Shown one piece after another: positions 1 through 8,370 of a stretch of 64,000 nt of DNA. A program made the translations under genes and the position numbers. The stretch is from Saccharopolyspora gloriosae (GTDB taxonomy: Bacteria > Actinomycetota > Actinomycetes > Mycobacteriales > Pseudonocardiaceae): the NCBI RefSeq assembly GCF_014203325.1, contig NZ_JACHIV010000001.1, positions 3,225,501 through 3,289,500 of the forward strand. The letters run 5' to 3'. Position 1 is the first letter of the stretch, and every line of letters begins with the position of its first letter. The notes beneath the pieces are model-generated. The model was not told the origin of the DNA, did no database searches, and saw nothing but the letters and a program-made list of their open reading frames with translations.

Positions 1-1
1 G

Positions 2-937
2 GACGCGATCGTCGGCGCCTACCTCGGGCACTCCGACGTCCTGGACACCTACCGCGCGCTCGACGAGCAGGGGCTGCTGACCGGCCGGGTGCAGGGCGCG
101 CTCTGGTGGGATCGGCGTCGAGGTCCGGAGCAGCTGCCGGAGCTCGTCGAACGCCGGGCGCGGGCTCGCGGAGCGCGGTTCCGCGCGGACCACGTGAAGC
201 TCATGATCGACGGTGTCTGCGAGAACCGGACGGCGTCGATGGTGCGGCCCTACCTCGGCGAGCGCCGCAGCGGTCTCTCGCACCTGTCGGCCGACGCGCT
301 CCGCGAGGTGGTCGGCCTGCTCAGCGCCGAGGGGTTCGCGGTGCACTTCCACGCCGTGGGGGACCGCGCGGTGCGCGACGCGCTGGACGCGGTGGCCGCC
401 GCGCCGGGCTCCGGCCTGCGCCACCAGATCGCGCACGTCCAGGTCATCCGGACCGAGGACCTCCCGCGCTTCCGGGAGCTCGGGGTCACGGCGAACGTCC
501 AGGAGGCCTGGGCGATCAACGACGCGGCCATGACCGAGCTGACGATTCCCCGTCTGGGCGCCGAACGCGCCGCGCGGCAGTACCCTTTCCGGTCGTTGCT
601 CGACTCGGGGGCGCCGCTGGCCGCGGGCAGCGACTGGCCGGTCTCCGACGTGGCGCCGCTGAGCGCGGTGCACGCCGCGGTCACCCGCTGCGAGCCGGGC
701 GGGACGGACCCGTTCCTGCCGGAGCAGGCGCTCGAGCTCGGCACGGCGCTCGCGGTGCACACCCTGGGCAGCGCTCGGGCGAACGGGTTCGCCGCGGAGA
801 CGGGGTCGCTGGAAGTGGGCAAGGCGGCCGATCTCGCGGTGCTCGATCGCGACCCGTTCTCCGCGCCCAGCGCGGAAATCGGGCGCGCCCGGGTCGATCT
901 GACCATCGTGGACGGAGCCGTCGTGCACCGGCGCTGA
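2..937 (+). CDS. Amidohydrolase, YtcJ-like (C-terminal part, 5' end outside window)
   Basis: The reading frame is already open at the left edge and stops at 935-937, so this is the last ~311 residues of a longer protein. The visible part carries signatures of metal-dependent amidohydrolases of the YtcJ/LAF group: a DHVKLMIDG strand, HFHAVGDRAV, HQIAHVQVI and AAGSDWPVSD. The last is the SDWP motif that carries the terminal metal/catalytic Asp. The end (GSLEVGKAADLAVLDRDPF) is the usual beta-sandwich return of the superfamily. Full-length members are about 520-550 aa, so roughly 40% is missing. These enzymes hydrolyse C-N bonds; the substrate cannot be told. It converges on the serine hydrolase downstream with only 95 bp between them. 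Confidence 0.85.
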   Translation, partial: DAIVGAYLGHSDVLDTYRALDEQGLLTGRVQGALWWDRRRGPEQLPELVERRARARGARFRADHVKLMIDGVCENRTASMVRPYLGERRSGLSHLSADALREVVGLLSAEGFAVHFHAVGDRAVRDALDAVAAAPGSGLRHQIAHVQVIRTEDLPRFRELGVTANVQEAWAINDAAMTELTIPRLGAERAARQYPFRSLLDSGAPLAAGSDWPVSDVAPLSAVHAAVTRCEPGGTDPFLPEQALELGTALAVHTLGSARANGFAAETGSLEVGKAADLAVLDRDPFSAPSAEIGRARVDLTIVDGAVVHRR

Positions 938-1003
938 TCCGGCGACCTCGGCACGTTCAGCTTGGCGCGCAAGGTGTTGCTGTAGTCACCGGGCGCGGAT
1001 CGG

Positions 1004-1034
1004 GAGGAAACCCTTCCCACGCAAGGATTTCCTC
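1004..1034. terminator. Bidirectional terminator hairpin
   Basis: Arms 1004-1015 and 1023-1034 pair over 12 bp with one mismatch around a 7-nt loop, exactly between two convergent genes. The right arm overlaps the stop codon of the minus-strand gene. Confidence 0.5.
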
Positions 1035-1830
1035 AGCCGAGCGCGCGGAACACCCGCAGCCCCAGGTCCGCGATCCGGTCGTACACCGGACTGCGCCCGG
1101 CGCCGCGGCGGGACGGTTCGTCGGTGAGCTCGTCCACCAGCACCGCGACCACCGCGCGCGGCCGGTCGTCCCCGATCAACGCCACGTCGTGGCGGGATCC
1201 CTGGATCTCGCCCGTCTTGTTCCAGCACCGCGCCTCCACCGGCAGCGCGGCGGGCAGCCGGTCCCGGATCTGCTGGCGGGACAGCACGTCCAACGCGTGC
1301 ACGGTGAGCGCCACCGGCAGCGCCCGGCCGGTCGCGAGCCGGTCCAGGATCCGCGCCTGGTCCAGCGCGCAGGTGGTGTTGCGTCCCGGCGCGTCGACGT
1401 CCATCAAGCGCCGTTCGACCCGGGTGGCGAGGCAGCCGAGATCCTCGGCGCAGCTCGCGATCGCCGGGAACCCGACGGTGTCGATCACCGCGTTCGTCGC
1501 CGCGTTGTCGCTGACGACGATCATGAGCGTGATCAGGTCGGCGAGCGTGAGCCGGTGCACGCCGCGCAACTCCCGCAGCACCCCGAAACCGCCCGCCCGC
1601 TGCTCCGGGAGGGGCACTTCGGTGTCCAAGGCGAACCGTCCTGCGTGGACCTCCCGCAAAGCGGCGATCATGACGAGCACCTTGATGGTGCTCGCCGGAT
1701 GCACTTCGCGCTCCGCCTCCACCAGCACGGGAACGCGCTCGTCCAAGTCCCACGCGGCGAACCCGATCCGGCCCGGGAAATCCCGCCGGGCCTCCGCCAG
1801 GGACGCCTCCAACCGCTCCGCGAAGCCCAT
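1033..1830 (-). CDS. Class A beta-lactamase-like serine hydrolase, no signal peptide
   Basis: The protein has all three class A beta-lactamase/DD-peptidase signatures: Ser-x-x-Lys (STIK, about residues 47-50), SDN (about 107-109) and KTG (about 205-207), spaced as in the family. Length (265 aa) fits the catalytic domain alone. There is no signal peptide or lipobox, so it should stay in the cytosol, which is odd for a beta-lactamase and suggests an amidase/esterase or peptide-cleaving role. I chose the ATG at 1830 because AGGGGGA lies 8 nt upstream; a GTG at 1848, overlapping the stop of the preceding gene, would add six residues. It follows the ornithine cyclodeaminase-like gene in an apparent two-gene operon. 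Confidence 0.75.
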   Translation of the reverse strand: MGFAERLEASLAEARRDFPGRIGFAAWDLDERVPVLVEAEREVHPASTIKVLVMIAALREVHAGRFALDTEVPLPEQRAGGFGVLRELRGVHRLTLADLITLMIVVSDNAATNAVIDTVGFPAIASCAEDLGCLATRVERRLMDVDAPGRNTTCALDQARILDRLATGRALPVALTVHALDVLSRQQIRDRLPAALPVEARCWNKTGEIQGSRHDVALIGDDRPRAVVAVLVDELTDEPSRRGAGRSPVYDRIADLGLRVFRALG

Positions 1831-1844
1831 CCGGCCGCTCCCCC

Positions 1845-2789
1845 TCACAGCGTTCCGAGCGCGGCGTGCGCCGCGGCGGCGTCCTGGACGCCGATTCCGA
1901 CGCTGTTGTAGAACACCAGCTGCCCCGGATCGGTCCTGCCCGGTGCACGCCCGGTCAGCACCTCCCCCAGCGAGTGCAGCCGCTCGCGGGTGCGGTCACC
2001 GCGTTCCAGCGCGCGCACGATCGGTCCGGCGTGGTGCGCGGCGGTGTCCACGTCGTCGACGACGACCAGGTCGGCGCGCCGCACGAGCTCGTCGTCCACC
2101 TCCCGCCGGTGCGGTTCGAAGCTGCCCACCGACACCACCGTGGCACCGGGTTCGACCTCGTCGGCGGTGATCACCGGCTCGGTGCTGAGCGTGCACGCGG
2201 CGACGAGCGAAGCGCCGCGCACCGCCTGCTGCGCGGTGTCCGCGGCGCGCACGTCCAGGTCCAGTTCGGCGGCGAGTTCGCTCGCGAGTGCCTCCCGGCG
2301 CCGCCGGTCGCGGCCGTGGATCCGCACCGTCCGCAGCGCGCGCACCCGGGTGATCGCGCGCACGTGCGCGCGGGCCTGCACCCCGGAGCCGAGCACCGCC
2401 AGTTCGTCGGCCGATTCCGGCGCCAGCACGTCGACGGCGACGGCGCTGCCCGCGGCGGTGCGCAGCTCGGTCAGCGCGGTCGCGGCCATGACGGCCCGGA
2501 CGCGGCCGTCGGCGGCGTCGAGCACCAGCACGGTCGCCGAGATCACGGGCAGTCCACGCTCGGCGTTGCCGGGGTGCGCGGCGACGAGCTTGCTCACCGC
2601 GCCGTGCTCCGGGGAGATCGTGCCGAGGTAGCCCAGCGCGGTACCGGTGCCGCTGGGGACCGAGACCTTCTGGGCCAGCCGCGCGCGACCGTCGCCCAGC
2701 GCCGCGAAGGCCGTGCGCTGCGAGCGGATCGCCGTGTCGAGGTCCAGCGCCGCGGTCACGTCCGCGTCGGTCCACATCATGTCCGTCAT
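1845..2789 (-). CDS. Ornithine cyclodeaminase / mu-crystallin family protein
   Basis: A 314-aa NAD(P)-binding enzyme of the OCD/mu-crystallin/alanine dehydrogenase-like family. The Rossmann motif is VLGSGVQARAH, preceded by the substrate-lysine region (AQKVSVPSG) and ELRTAAGSAVA. The family includes ornithine cyclodeaminases, ketimine reductases (for example delta1-piperideine-2-carboxylate reductase) and amino-acid dehydrogenases; sequence alone does not separate them. The start at 2789 is supported by GGAGG 6 nt upstream. It is divergent from an ALDH/flavoenzyme operon, which fits a role in imino- or amino-acid turnover, and is coupled to the serine hydrolase downstream. Confidence 0.8.
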   Translation of the reverse strand: MTDMMWTDADVTAALDLDTAIRSQRTAFAALGDGRARLAQKVSVPSGTGTALGYLGTISPEHGAVSKLVAAHPGNAERGLPVISATVLVLDAADGRVRAVMAATALTELRTAAGSAVAVDVLAPESADELAVLGSGVQARAHVRAITRVRALRTVRIHGRDRRRREALASELAAELDLDVRAADTAQQAVRGASLVAACTLSTEPVITADEVEPGATVVSVGSFEPHRREVDDELVRRADLVVVDDVDTAAHHAGPIVRALERGDRTRERLHSLGEVLTGRAPGRTDPGQLVFYNSVGIGVQDAAAAHAALGTL

Positions 2790-3167
2790 CCGTGCCTCCA
2801 AGCTCGCCGCTCCCCCGCCACCGGCACACGGTAGGCGGGCGGTGGTGGTGATCGTTCTGAGCAACAGCAGAACTGTCGCTCAGAGAACCAGGAAATCACT
2901 CTTCTGATGCTCGATGTTCGAACGCCTGCGCGGTTACGGTGGGTTTCGTGACCGGCGGCACAACGCAGGCCGGTTCCGGCGGTTCGGACTGCGGTCCGGG
3001 CCGCACACGCGGGAAGACGCCAGCCACGCCCCCGAAACCCGAGGCCGCCGCGGCCACGGCCGCCCGGCTCCGACATCGGCACCGACCGTCGCGACCTCCG
3101 CGACGTCTCGACCGGCAGCACGACCGCACTGCACACGCCCGCACGGATGAGGAAGAGGTGGACCACG
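2790..3167. promoter_or_regulatory. Divergent promoter region with imperfect inverted repeat
   Basis: This 378-bp gap separates the minus-strand OCD-like gene from the plus-strand ALDH gene. It contains TTCTGAGC at 2855-2862 and GCTCAGAGAA at 2878-2887, an imperfect inverted repeat that could be an operator. No convincing gene is seen in it. Confidence 0.35.
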
Positions 3168-4766
3168 GTGTCGACGACGGTGAGTTCGGTGATCGGAGCA
3201 GCCCCGCGCGAGGCGGCCCCCGGAGCCGGAGCCCCCGGGTCAGGATCGGCGGAGTACTCGTCCCGCAACCCCGCCCGGCTGGACGACGTGGTGGCGCGGG
3301 TCGAGTTGAGCGGCCCGGAGGACGTGCACGCGGCGGCCGCTGCCGCCCGCGCCGCGCAGCGCGAGTGGGCGCAGGTGCCCGCTCCGGTGCGCGGTCGTGT
3401 CGTGGCCGAGCTCGGCAGACTGGTCGAGGCGAACAAGGAATCGCTGGCCCGGCTGGTGACCCGCGAGATCGGCAAGCCCTACGCCGAGGCGCTCGGCGAG
3501 GTCCAGGAGATCGTCGACACCTGCGACTTCTTCCTGGGCGAGGGGCGCAGGCTCTACGGCCAGACGGTCCCGTCGGAGATGCCGGACAAGCAGCTGTTCA
3601 CCTTCCGCGTTCCGGTGGGCGTCGCGATGGTGATCACGGCGGGCAACTTCCCGGTGGCGGTGCCGTCCTGGTACCTGGTTCCGGCGCTGCTGTGCGGCAA
3701 CGCGGTGGTGTGGAAGCCTGCCGAGTACGCGGCGGCGGCCGCGCGGGCGGTCGCCGAACTGGCTTGGCGCGCGGGAGTTCCGCAGGGCGTGCTGAACCTG
3801 GTCTACGCCGACGGGGAGGCCACCTTCGCGGGCTTGGAGTCCGCGTTGCGGGACGGCCTCGTCGACAAGGTCGGCTTCACCGGTTCCAGCGCGGTGGGCT
3901 CCCGGGTCGGTGAGCTGTGCGGCAAGTACACGCAGAGCCCGTGCCTCGAACTCGGCGGGAAGAACCCGATGGTGGTGGCCGCGGACGCGGACCTCGACCT
4001 CGCCGTCGAGGGCGCGCTGTTCTCCGGGTGGGGCACCGCCGGGCAGCGCTGCACCTCGCTGGGCAACCTGATCGTGCACCGCGACGTGCACGACGAGTTC
4101 GTCGGCCGGTTGGACCAGGCGCTGCGGGCCGCGGTGATCGGCGACCCGGCCGGGGACGTGCTGTACGGACCGCTGCTGGACCAGAAGTTCGCCGACGGCT
4201 TCGAATCGGTGCTCAGCACCATCGCCGATCACCACAAGGTGCTCGGGTCCTCCGCGGTCGGCCGCATCGGTGCCACCGCCCCGCGCGCCGGGTTCCAGGG
4301 CGATCCGGAAGCGGGCTTGTTCTACCACCCGGTGCTGCTGGACGGACTGCGCCCGGACGACCACGTGTTCACTCAGGAGACCTTCGGCCCGATCGTCGGG
4401 GTGAGCACCTTCGACGACCTCGACGAAGCGATCGAACTGGGCAACGCGCCCGGCTACGGGCTCTCCGCGGCCGTCTACACCTCCGACCCGGCCACCGCTT
4501 TCCGGTTCCGCCAGGGCACCGGGGCGGGGATGGTCAGCGTGAACAACTCGACCTCCGGGGCCGAGGCGCACCTCCCCTTCGGCGGGAACGGCCGCTCCGG
4601 CAACGGCAGCCGCCAGTCGGGCATCTGGGTACTCGACCAGTTCACCCGATGGCAGTCGCTGAACTGGGACTTCTCCGGGAAGTTGCAGAAGGCGCAGATG
4701 GACGTCGCCACCGTCGAACCGGACCGGGGATACCGGCTGCCGCCCGAACTGGGCGGCACCTCGTGA
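3168..4766 (+). CDS. NAD(P)-dependent aldehyde dehydrogenase
   Basis: An aldehyde dehydrogenase of about 532 aa with ITAGNFPVAVPSW, the GFTGSSAVG cofactor motif, catalytic Glu in ELGGKNP (around residue 261) and catalytic Cys in GTAGQRCTS (around 295). The context around the Cys resembles antiquitin/ALDH7 (alpha-aminoadipate semialdehyde dehydrogenase), but this is a weak assignment. The C-terminus (NGRSGNGSRQSGIWVLDQFT) is longer than usual. The GTG at 3168 has GAGGTGG at 3155-3161; an upstream ATG at 3147 has no ribosome site. Its stop overlaps the start of the next gene (GTGA), so the two are translationally coupled. Confidence 0.85.
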   Translation: MSTTVSSVIGAAPREAAPGAGAPGSGSAEYSSRNPARLDDVVARVELSGPEDVHAAAAAARAAQREWAQVPAPVRGRVVAELGRLVEANKESLARLVTREIGKPYAEALGEVQEIVDTCDFFLGEGRRLYGQTVPSEMPDKQLFTFRVPVGVAMVITAGNFPVAVPSWYLVPALLCGNAVVWKPAEYAAAAARAVAELAWRAGVPQGVLNLVYADGEATFAGLESALRDGLVDKVGFTGSSAVGSRVGELCGKYTQSPCLELGGKNPMVVAADADLDLAVEGALFSGWGTAGQRCTSLGNLIVHRDVHDEFVGRLDQALRAAVIGDPAGDVLYGPLLDQKFADGFESVLSTIADHHKVLGSSAVGRIGATAPRAGFQGDPEAGLFYHPVLLDGLRPDDHVFTQETFGPIVGVSTFDDLDEAIELGNAPGYGLSAAVYTSDPATAFRFRQGTGAGMVSVNNSTSGAEAHLPFGGNGRSGNGSRQSGIWVLDQFTRWQSLNWDFSGKLQKAQMDVATVEPDRGYRLPPELGGTS

Positions 4767-5905
4767 CCCTGCCGGTCCGGGCCGAGGTCGTCGTGATCGG
4801 CGGCGGGGCGATGGGCACGTCCATCGCCTTCCACCTCGCCGAGGCGGGAACGCAGGTGCTCCTGCTGGAACGCGACGAGCTCGGGTCGGGCAGCACCGGC
4901 AAGGCCGCGGGCGGGGTGCGGGCGCAGTTCTCCGATCCGGTCAACATCGCGCTGGGCGCCCGCAGCCTCCGCGCCTTCGAGCGGTTCGCGGAGCGGCCGG
5001 GCGGGGAGATCGACCTGCGCAGGCACGGCTACCTGTTCCTGCTCTCGGACCCGGCGGACGTGGCGGAGTTCGAGAACTCCGTGCGGTTGCAGAACGAACT
5101 CGGCGTGCCGAGCCGGATGCTCACCGCGCGGGAAGCGGGCGAACTCGCCCCGCTGGTGTCGGTCGACGGCGTCCTAGCCGGTGCCTTCTCCCCCACCGAC
5201 GGGCACTGCACGCCCGACGCGGTCGTGCAGGGCTACGCCGCCGGTGTCCGGCGGTTCGGCGGTGACGTCCGCCGGCACTGCGCGGTCGAGGGCATCGAGG
5301 TGTCCGGCGGCAGGATCACCGGCGTGCGCACCGATGCCGGCGCAGTGGCCACGTCCACCGTGATCTGCGCGGCGGGCGCCTGGTCGGCCGAGGTGGGCGC
5401 GATGGCCGGGGTGGAGTTACCGGTGCGGCGCTTGCGGCGGCAGATCCTGGTCACCGAGCCGGTCCCCAGCCTGCCTGATCGACTGCCGTTCACGATCGAC
5501 TTCAGCACCGGGTTCTACTTCCACGACGAAGGGCCCGGCCTGCTGATGGGCATGCCGGATCCGGTCGAGAGCACCGAATCGCGCACCGACGACCGGTGGC
5601 TCGACGTTCTCGCCGACACCGTGGCTCGGCGAGCGCCCGCGTTGTCCGCGATCGGTGCGGCGCACCGCTGGGCGGGGTTGTACGAGCTGAGCCCGGACCA
5701 CAACGCGCTGATCGGCGCTTCGTCCGAAGTGGACGGATTCCGCTATGCGACGGGCTTCTCCGGGCACGGCTTCCTGCAGAGCCCGGCGGTGGGCGAGGTG
5801 GTCCGCGACCTCGTCCTCGGCCGACCACCCGAGGTGGACGTCGGGGGCTTGAGCGTCGACCGCTTCGCCCGCGCCGCCCACCGACCGGAGCGCAACCTCG
5901 TCTGA
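4763..5905 (+). CDS. FAD-dependent oxidoreductase, DAO/sarcosine-oxidase family
   Basis: A 380-aa flavoenzyme beginning with the dinucleotide-binding motif VVVIGGGAMG (about residues 9-18) and a second FAD contact in STGKAAGGVRAQFS. The C-terminal YATGFSGHGFLQSPAVGEV is typical of D-amino acid oxidase, sarcosine oxidase beta and related secondary-amine oxidases. It oxidises a C-N bond to an imine; possible substrates are N-methyl amino acids, proline or pipecolate. The GTG start lies inside the stop of the ALDH gene, and the pairing suggests it supplies the aldehyde or semialdehyde. A strong hairpin follows, ending this two-gene unit. Confidence 0.82.
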   Translation: MTLPVRAEVVVIGGGAMGTSIAFHLAEAGTQVLLLERDELGSGSTGKAAGGVRAQFSDPVNIALGARSLRAFERFAERPGGEIDLRRHGYLFLLSDPADVAEFENSVRLQNELGVPSRMLTAREAGELAPLVSVDGVLAGAFSPTDGHCTPDAVVQGYAAGVRRFGGDVRRHCAVEGIEVSGGRITGVRTDAGAVATSTVICAAGAWSAEVGAMAGVELPVRRLRRQILVTEPVPSLPDRLPFTIDFSTGFYFHDEGPGLLMGMPDPVESTESRTDDRWLDVLADTVARRAPALSAIGAAHRWAGLYELSPDHNALIGASSEVDGFRYATGFSGHGFLQSPAVGEVVRDLVLGRPPEVDVGGLSVDRFARAAHRPERNLV

Positions 5906-5934
5906 CGGTTCGCTCCACGCGTTTCGCCGGTGTT

Positions 5935-5963
5935 CCCGGTCAGCGGCAGCTCCGCTGACCGGG
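5935..5963 (+). terminator. Intrinsic-type hairpin terminator
   Basis: A perfect 12-bp stem (CCCGGTCAGCGG with CCGCTGACCGGG) and 5-nt loop, 30 bp after the flavoenzyme stop. There is no long T tract, as is common in actinomycetes. Confidence 0.6.
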
Positions 5964-6134
5964 AGCCACCGGAACAGCAAGACCACCGGAGGTTCGCGCC
6001 GGTCGCCGCACGGGGACAGCGATTCCTCGTGCGCCGGCACCACTTCCGGACGGGATTTCGCAGTGCCGATGCCGTCGCGGTTCCGCCACGGCCACCACCC
6101 AGCTCACTTCGGACGGACCACGCAGGAGGCAGTC

Positions 6135-7310
6135 GTGAACGACCTGTTGCAGTCGATCGACGAATGGGGACCCGAGAAGATCGTCTGCGTCTCCGATTCC
6201 CGCAGCGGGATGCGGGGCGTGCTGGTGGTCGACAACACGGCCCGTGGCACCGGCAAGGGCGGGATCCGGATGAGCCCGACGGTGAGCGTCGCCGAGATCG
6301 CCAGGCTGGCCCGGGTGATGACGTGGAAGTGGGCGGCGGCCGACCTGTTCCACGGCGGTGCCAAGGCGGGCATCGTGGCCGACCCGGCGGCCCCCGACAA
6401 AGAACGGATCGTGCGCGCCTTCGCCCGCAAGCTCGCAGATCAGATCCCGGCCAGCTACGTCGCCGGCCTCGACATGGGCATGACCGAGCGGGACGCGGCG
6501 ATCATCCAGGACGAACTCGGCGATCGGGGCACCGCCGTGGGCGTCCCGGAGGTGCTGGGCGGAGTCCCCTACGACGAGCTCGGCGTGACCGGTCATGGCG
6601 TGGTCGCCGCGCTCGCCGCCGCGCTGGAACTGCGGAACCGGCCGATGGCGGGCACGCGGGTCGCGGTCCAGGGGTTCGGCGCGGTGGGTGCCGCGGCCGT
6701 GCGGCGGTTGCACGAGCTGGGCGCCCAGGTCGTCGCACTGTCCACCGTGGACGGTGGCGTGCACGATCCGGACGGGCTCGACGTGCCGTCGTGGCTGGCG
6801 CGGCGCGCCGAGCACGGCGACGCGTGCGTGCACGGCGCTCCGGCGGCCAAGCGCCTCGATCGCGGCGAGGAGCTGGTGGTCGACTGCGACGTGCTGATCC
6901 CCGCGGCCGGGCAGGACGTGCTCGGGGAACGCGTCGCGGCGGAGGTCCGGGCCGAAGTCGTCGTGGAGGGCGCGAACCTCCCGACCACACCGGACGCGCG
7001 GGCCGCGCTGGCGGCGCGTGGGGTCACCGTCGTACCGGACTTCATCGCCAACGCGGGCGGGGCCATCGCCGCCGGCTTCGCGATGGACGCCCGTCGATCC
7101 GCGTTCCGCCCGGCACCGGACCGCATCCTCGACGAGGTCGCGCAGCGGTGCCGGGACAACACCCGGCTGGTGCTGCGCTCGGCGTTGGAGCACGGGGTCG
7201 ACCCGCACTCCGCCGCACTGGACATCGCGCAGAGCCGGGTGCGCGCCGCGATGGAGCTGCGCGGGCGGCTCGCGACTGTCGAAGCCGAACCGGTCGGCGC
7301 GGGCGGCTGA
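6135..7310 (+). CDS. Glu/Leu/Phe/Val dehydrogenase family protein
   Basis: A 391-aa amino acid dehydrogenase of the ELFV family. It has GTGKGGIRM in the substrate pocket, the catalytic-lysine segment FHGGAKAGI, the Asp-containing YVAGLDMGM, and the NAD-binding loop VAVQGFGAVGAAA. The end VVPDFIANAGGAI matches the family's conserved NAGG region. It converts an L-amino acid and NAD(P)+ into a 2-oxoacid and ammonia. Substrate class is uncertain, but the fused 2-oxoacid dehydrogenase E1 two genes on suggests a branched-chain or similar amino acid. The GTG at 6135 is fixed by AGGAGG at 6124-6129; upstream in-frame ATGs lack a ribosome site. Confidence 0.82.
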   Translation: MNDLLQSIDEWGPEKIVCVSDSRSGMRGVLVVDNTARGTGKGGIRMSPTVSVAEIARLARVMTWKWAAADLFHGGAKAGIVADPAAPDKERIVRAFARKLADQIPASYVAGLDMGMTERDAAIIQDELGDRGTAVGVPEVLGGVPYDELGVTGHGVVAALAAALELRNRPMAGTRVAVQGFGAVGAAAVRRLHELGAQVVALSTVDGGVHDPDGLDVPSWLARRAEHGDACVHGAPAAKRLDRGEELVVDCDVLIPAAGQDVLGERVAAEVRAEVVVEGANLPTTPDARAALAARGVTVVPDFIANAGGAIAAGFAMDARRSAFRPAPDRILDEVAQRCRDNTRLVLRSALEHGVDPHSAALDIAQSRVRAAMELRGRLATVEAEPVGAGG

Positions 7311-7314
7311 TCAC

Positions 7315-8370
7315 ATGCTCAACCCGATCCACCTGCGCACCTTGCAGGAATGCGTGCGCACCGGCTCGTTCGCGGAGGCGGGCAGAGCCCTCGGCTACAC
7401 CGCGTCCGCGGTGTCGCAGCAGATGGCGTTGCTCGAACGCGCCGTCGGAGCACCGCTGTTCGAGCGCTCGGCGCGCAGCGCCCGGTGCACCGCGCTCGCG
7501 TCCCGGCTTGCCGAGCGCAGCCGGGACGCGCTGGGCGCGCTGCAATCCCTGGAGCGCGAGGTGCGCGCGATGGTCAGCGGGGAGGAGGGCAGCCTGCGGC
7601 TGGCCGGGTTCGCCACCGCCAACGCCCGCATCCTGCCCGGCGTGCTGGCCTCGGTGATCGAGCAGCGCCCGCACGCCGAGCTGCAGCTGGACGAGGGCGA
7701 ACCGGACGAGGTCGTCGACAGCGTGCTCGACGGGGTGCTCGACGCGGCGGTCGTGTTCGAGTACGACCTGGACCCGCGGCAGTGGCCGACGGACCTGCGC
7801 GTGGACGAAGTGGTGTCCGAGCCGCTGCGCCTCGTGCTCCCGGGCTCGCACCGGCTGGCCGGGGCCGCGGAGATCTCGCTGCACGAACTCGCCGACGAAC
7901 CGTGGATCTGCACCCGCCGCGACACCGCCGGGGCGCGCTCGCTGGTCCGGCTCGCGGCGGCCAGCGGCTTCGTCCCGCGCATCACCTTCCGCAGCAACGA
8001 CTACTCGGTCATCCGGGACCTGGTGGCCCGCGGCATGGGGGTCGCGATGCTGCCCGGCTTGGCACTCGGGACGGGGTCGGTCCGGGTGACCCGCATCGCC
8101 GGGCGGCAGCCGCAGCGCCGGGTGCGCGCCCTGTACCGCAAGGAGAACACCAACCCGCTGCTGCCCATCGCACTGGACTGCCTGCACCGGGCGGGCTCCG
8201 AGCTCGCCGTGCTCTGGGGACCGGACACCGCGGCGCACCACCCCGAACCGGATCCGCGGGAGCTGCCGGCGGAGGTGCCCCCGTCGCCACCCGGTGGTCC
8301 GCCTGATCTGCGGTGGCACGGCGTCGGCACCGGAGCGTCGGGGACTCGGGACAGCGGAGCGGAGCGGTGA
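7315..8370 (+). CDS. LysR-family transcriptional regulator
   Basis: The N-terminus is a LysR winged helix-turn-helix (LRTLQECVRTGSFAEAGR, then YTASAVSQQMALLERAVG and LFERS). A type 2 periplasmic-binding-protein fold effector domain follows from about residue 90. Length is 351 aa; the usual length is about 300, and the extra is a Pro/Gly-rich C-terminal tail after WGPDTAAHH. It lies 4 bp after the dehydrogenase gene and its stop overlaps the start of the E1 gene (GGTGATG), so it is made with the enzymes it probably controls. Effector unknown. Confidence 0.85.
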   Translation: MLNPIHLRTLQECVRTGSFAEAGRALGYTASAVSQQMALLERAVGAPLFERSARSARCTALASRLAERSRDALGALQSLEREVRAMVSGEEGSLRLAGFATANARILPGVLASVIEQRPHAELQLDEGEPDEVVDSVLDGVLDAAVVFEYDLDPRQWPTDLRVDEVVSEPLRLVLPGSHRLAGAAEISLHELADEPWICTRRDTAGARSLVRLAAASGFVPRITFRSNDYSVIRDLVARGMGVAMLPGLALGTGSVRVTRIAGRQPQRRVRALYRKENTNPLLPIALDCLHRAGSELAVLWGPDTAAHHPEPDPRELPAEVPPSPPGGPPDLRWHGVGTGASGTRDSGAER

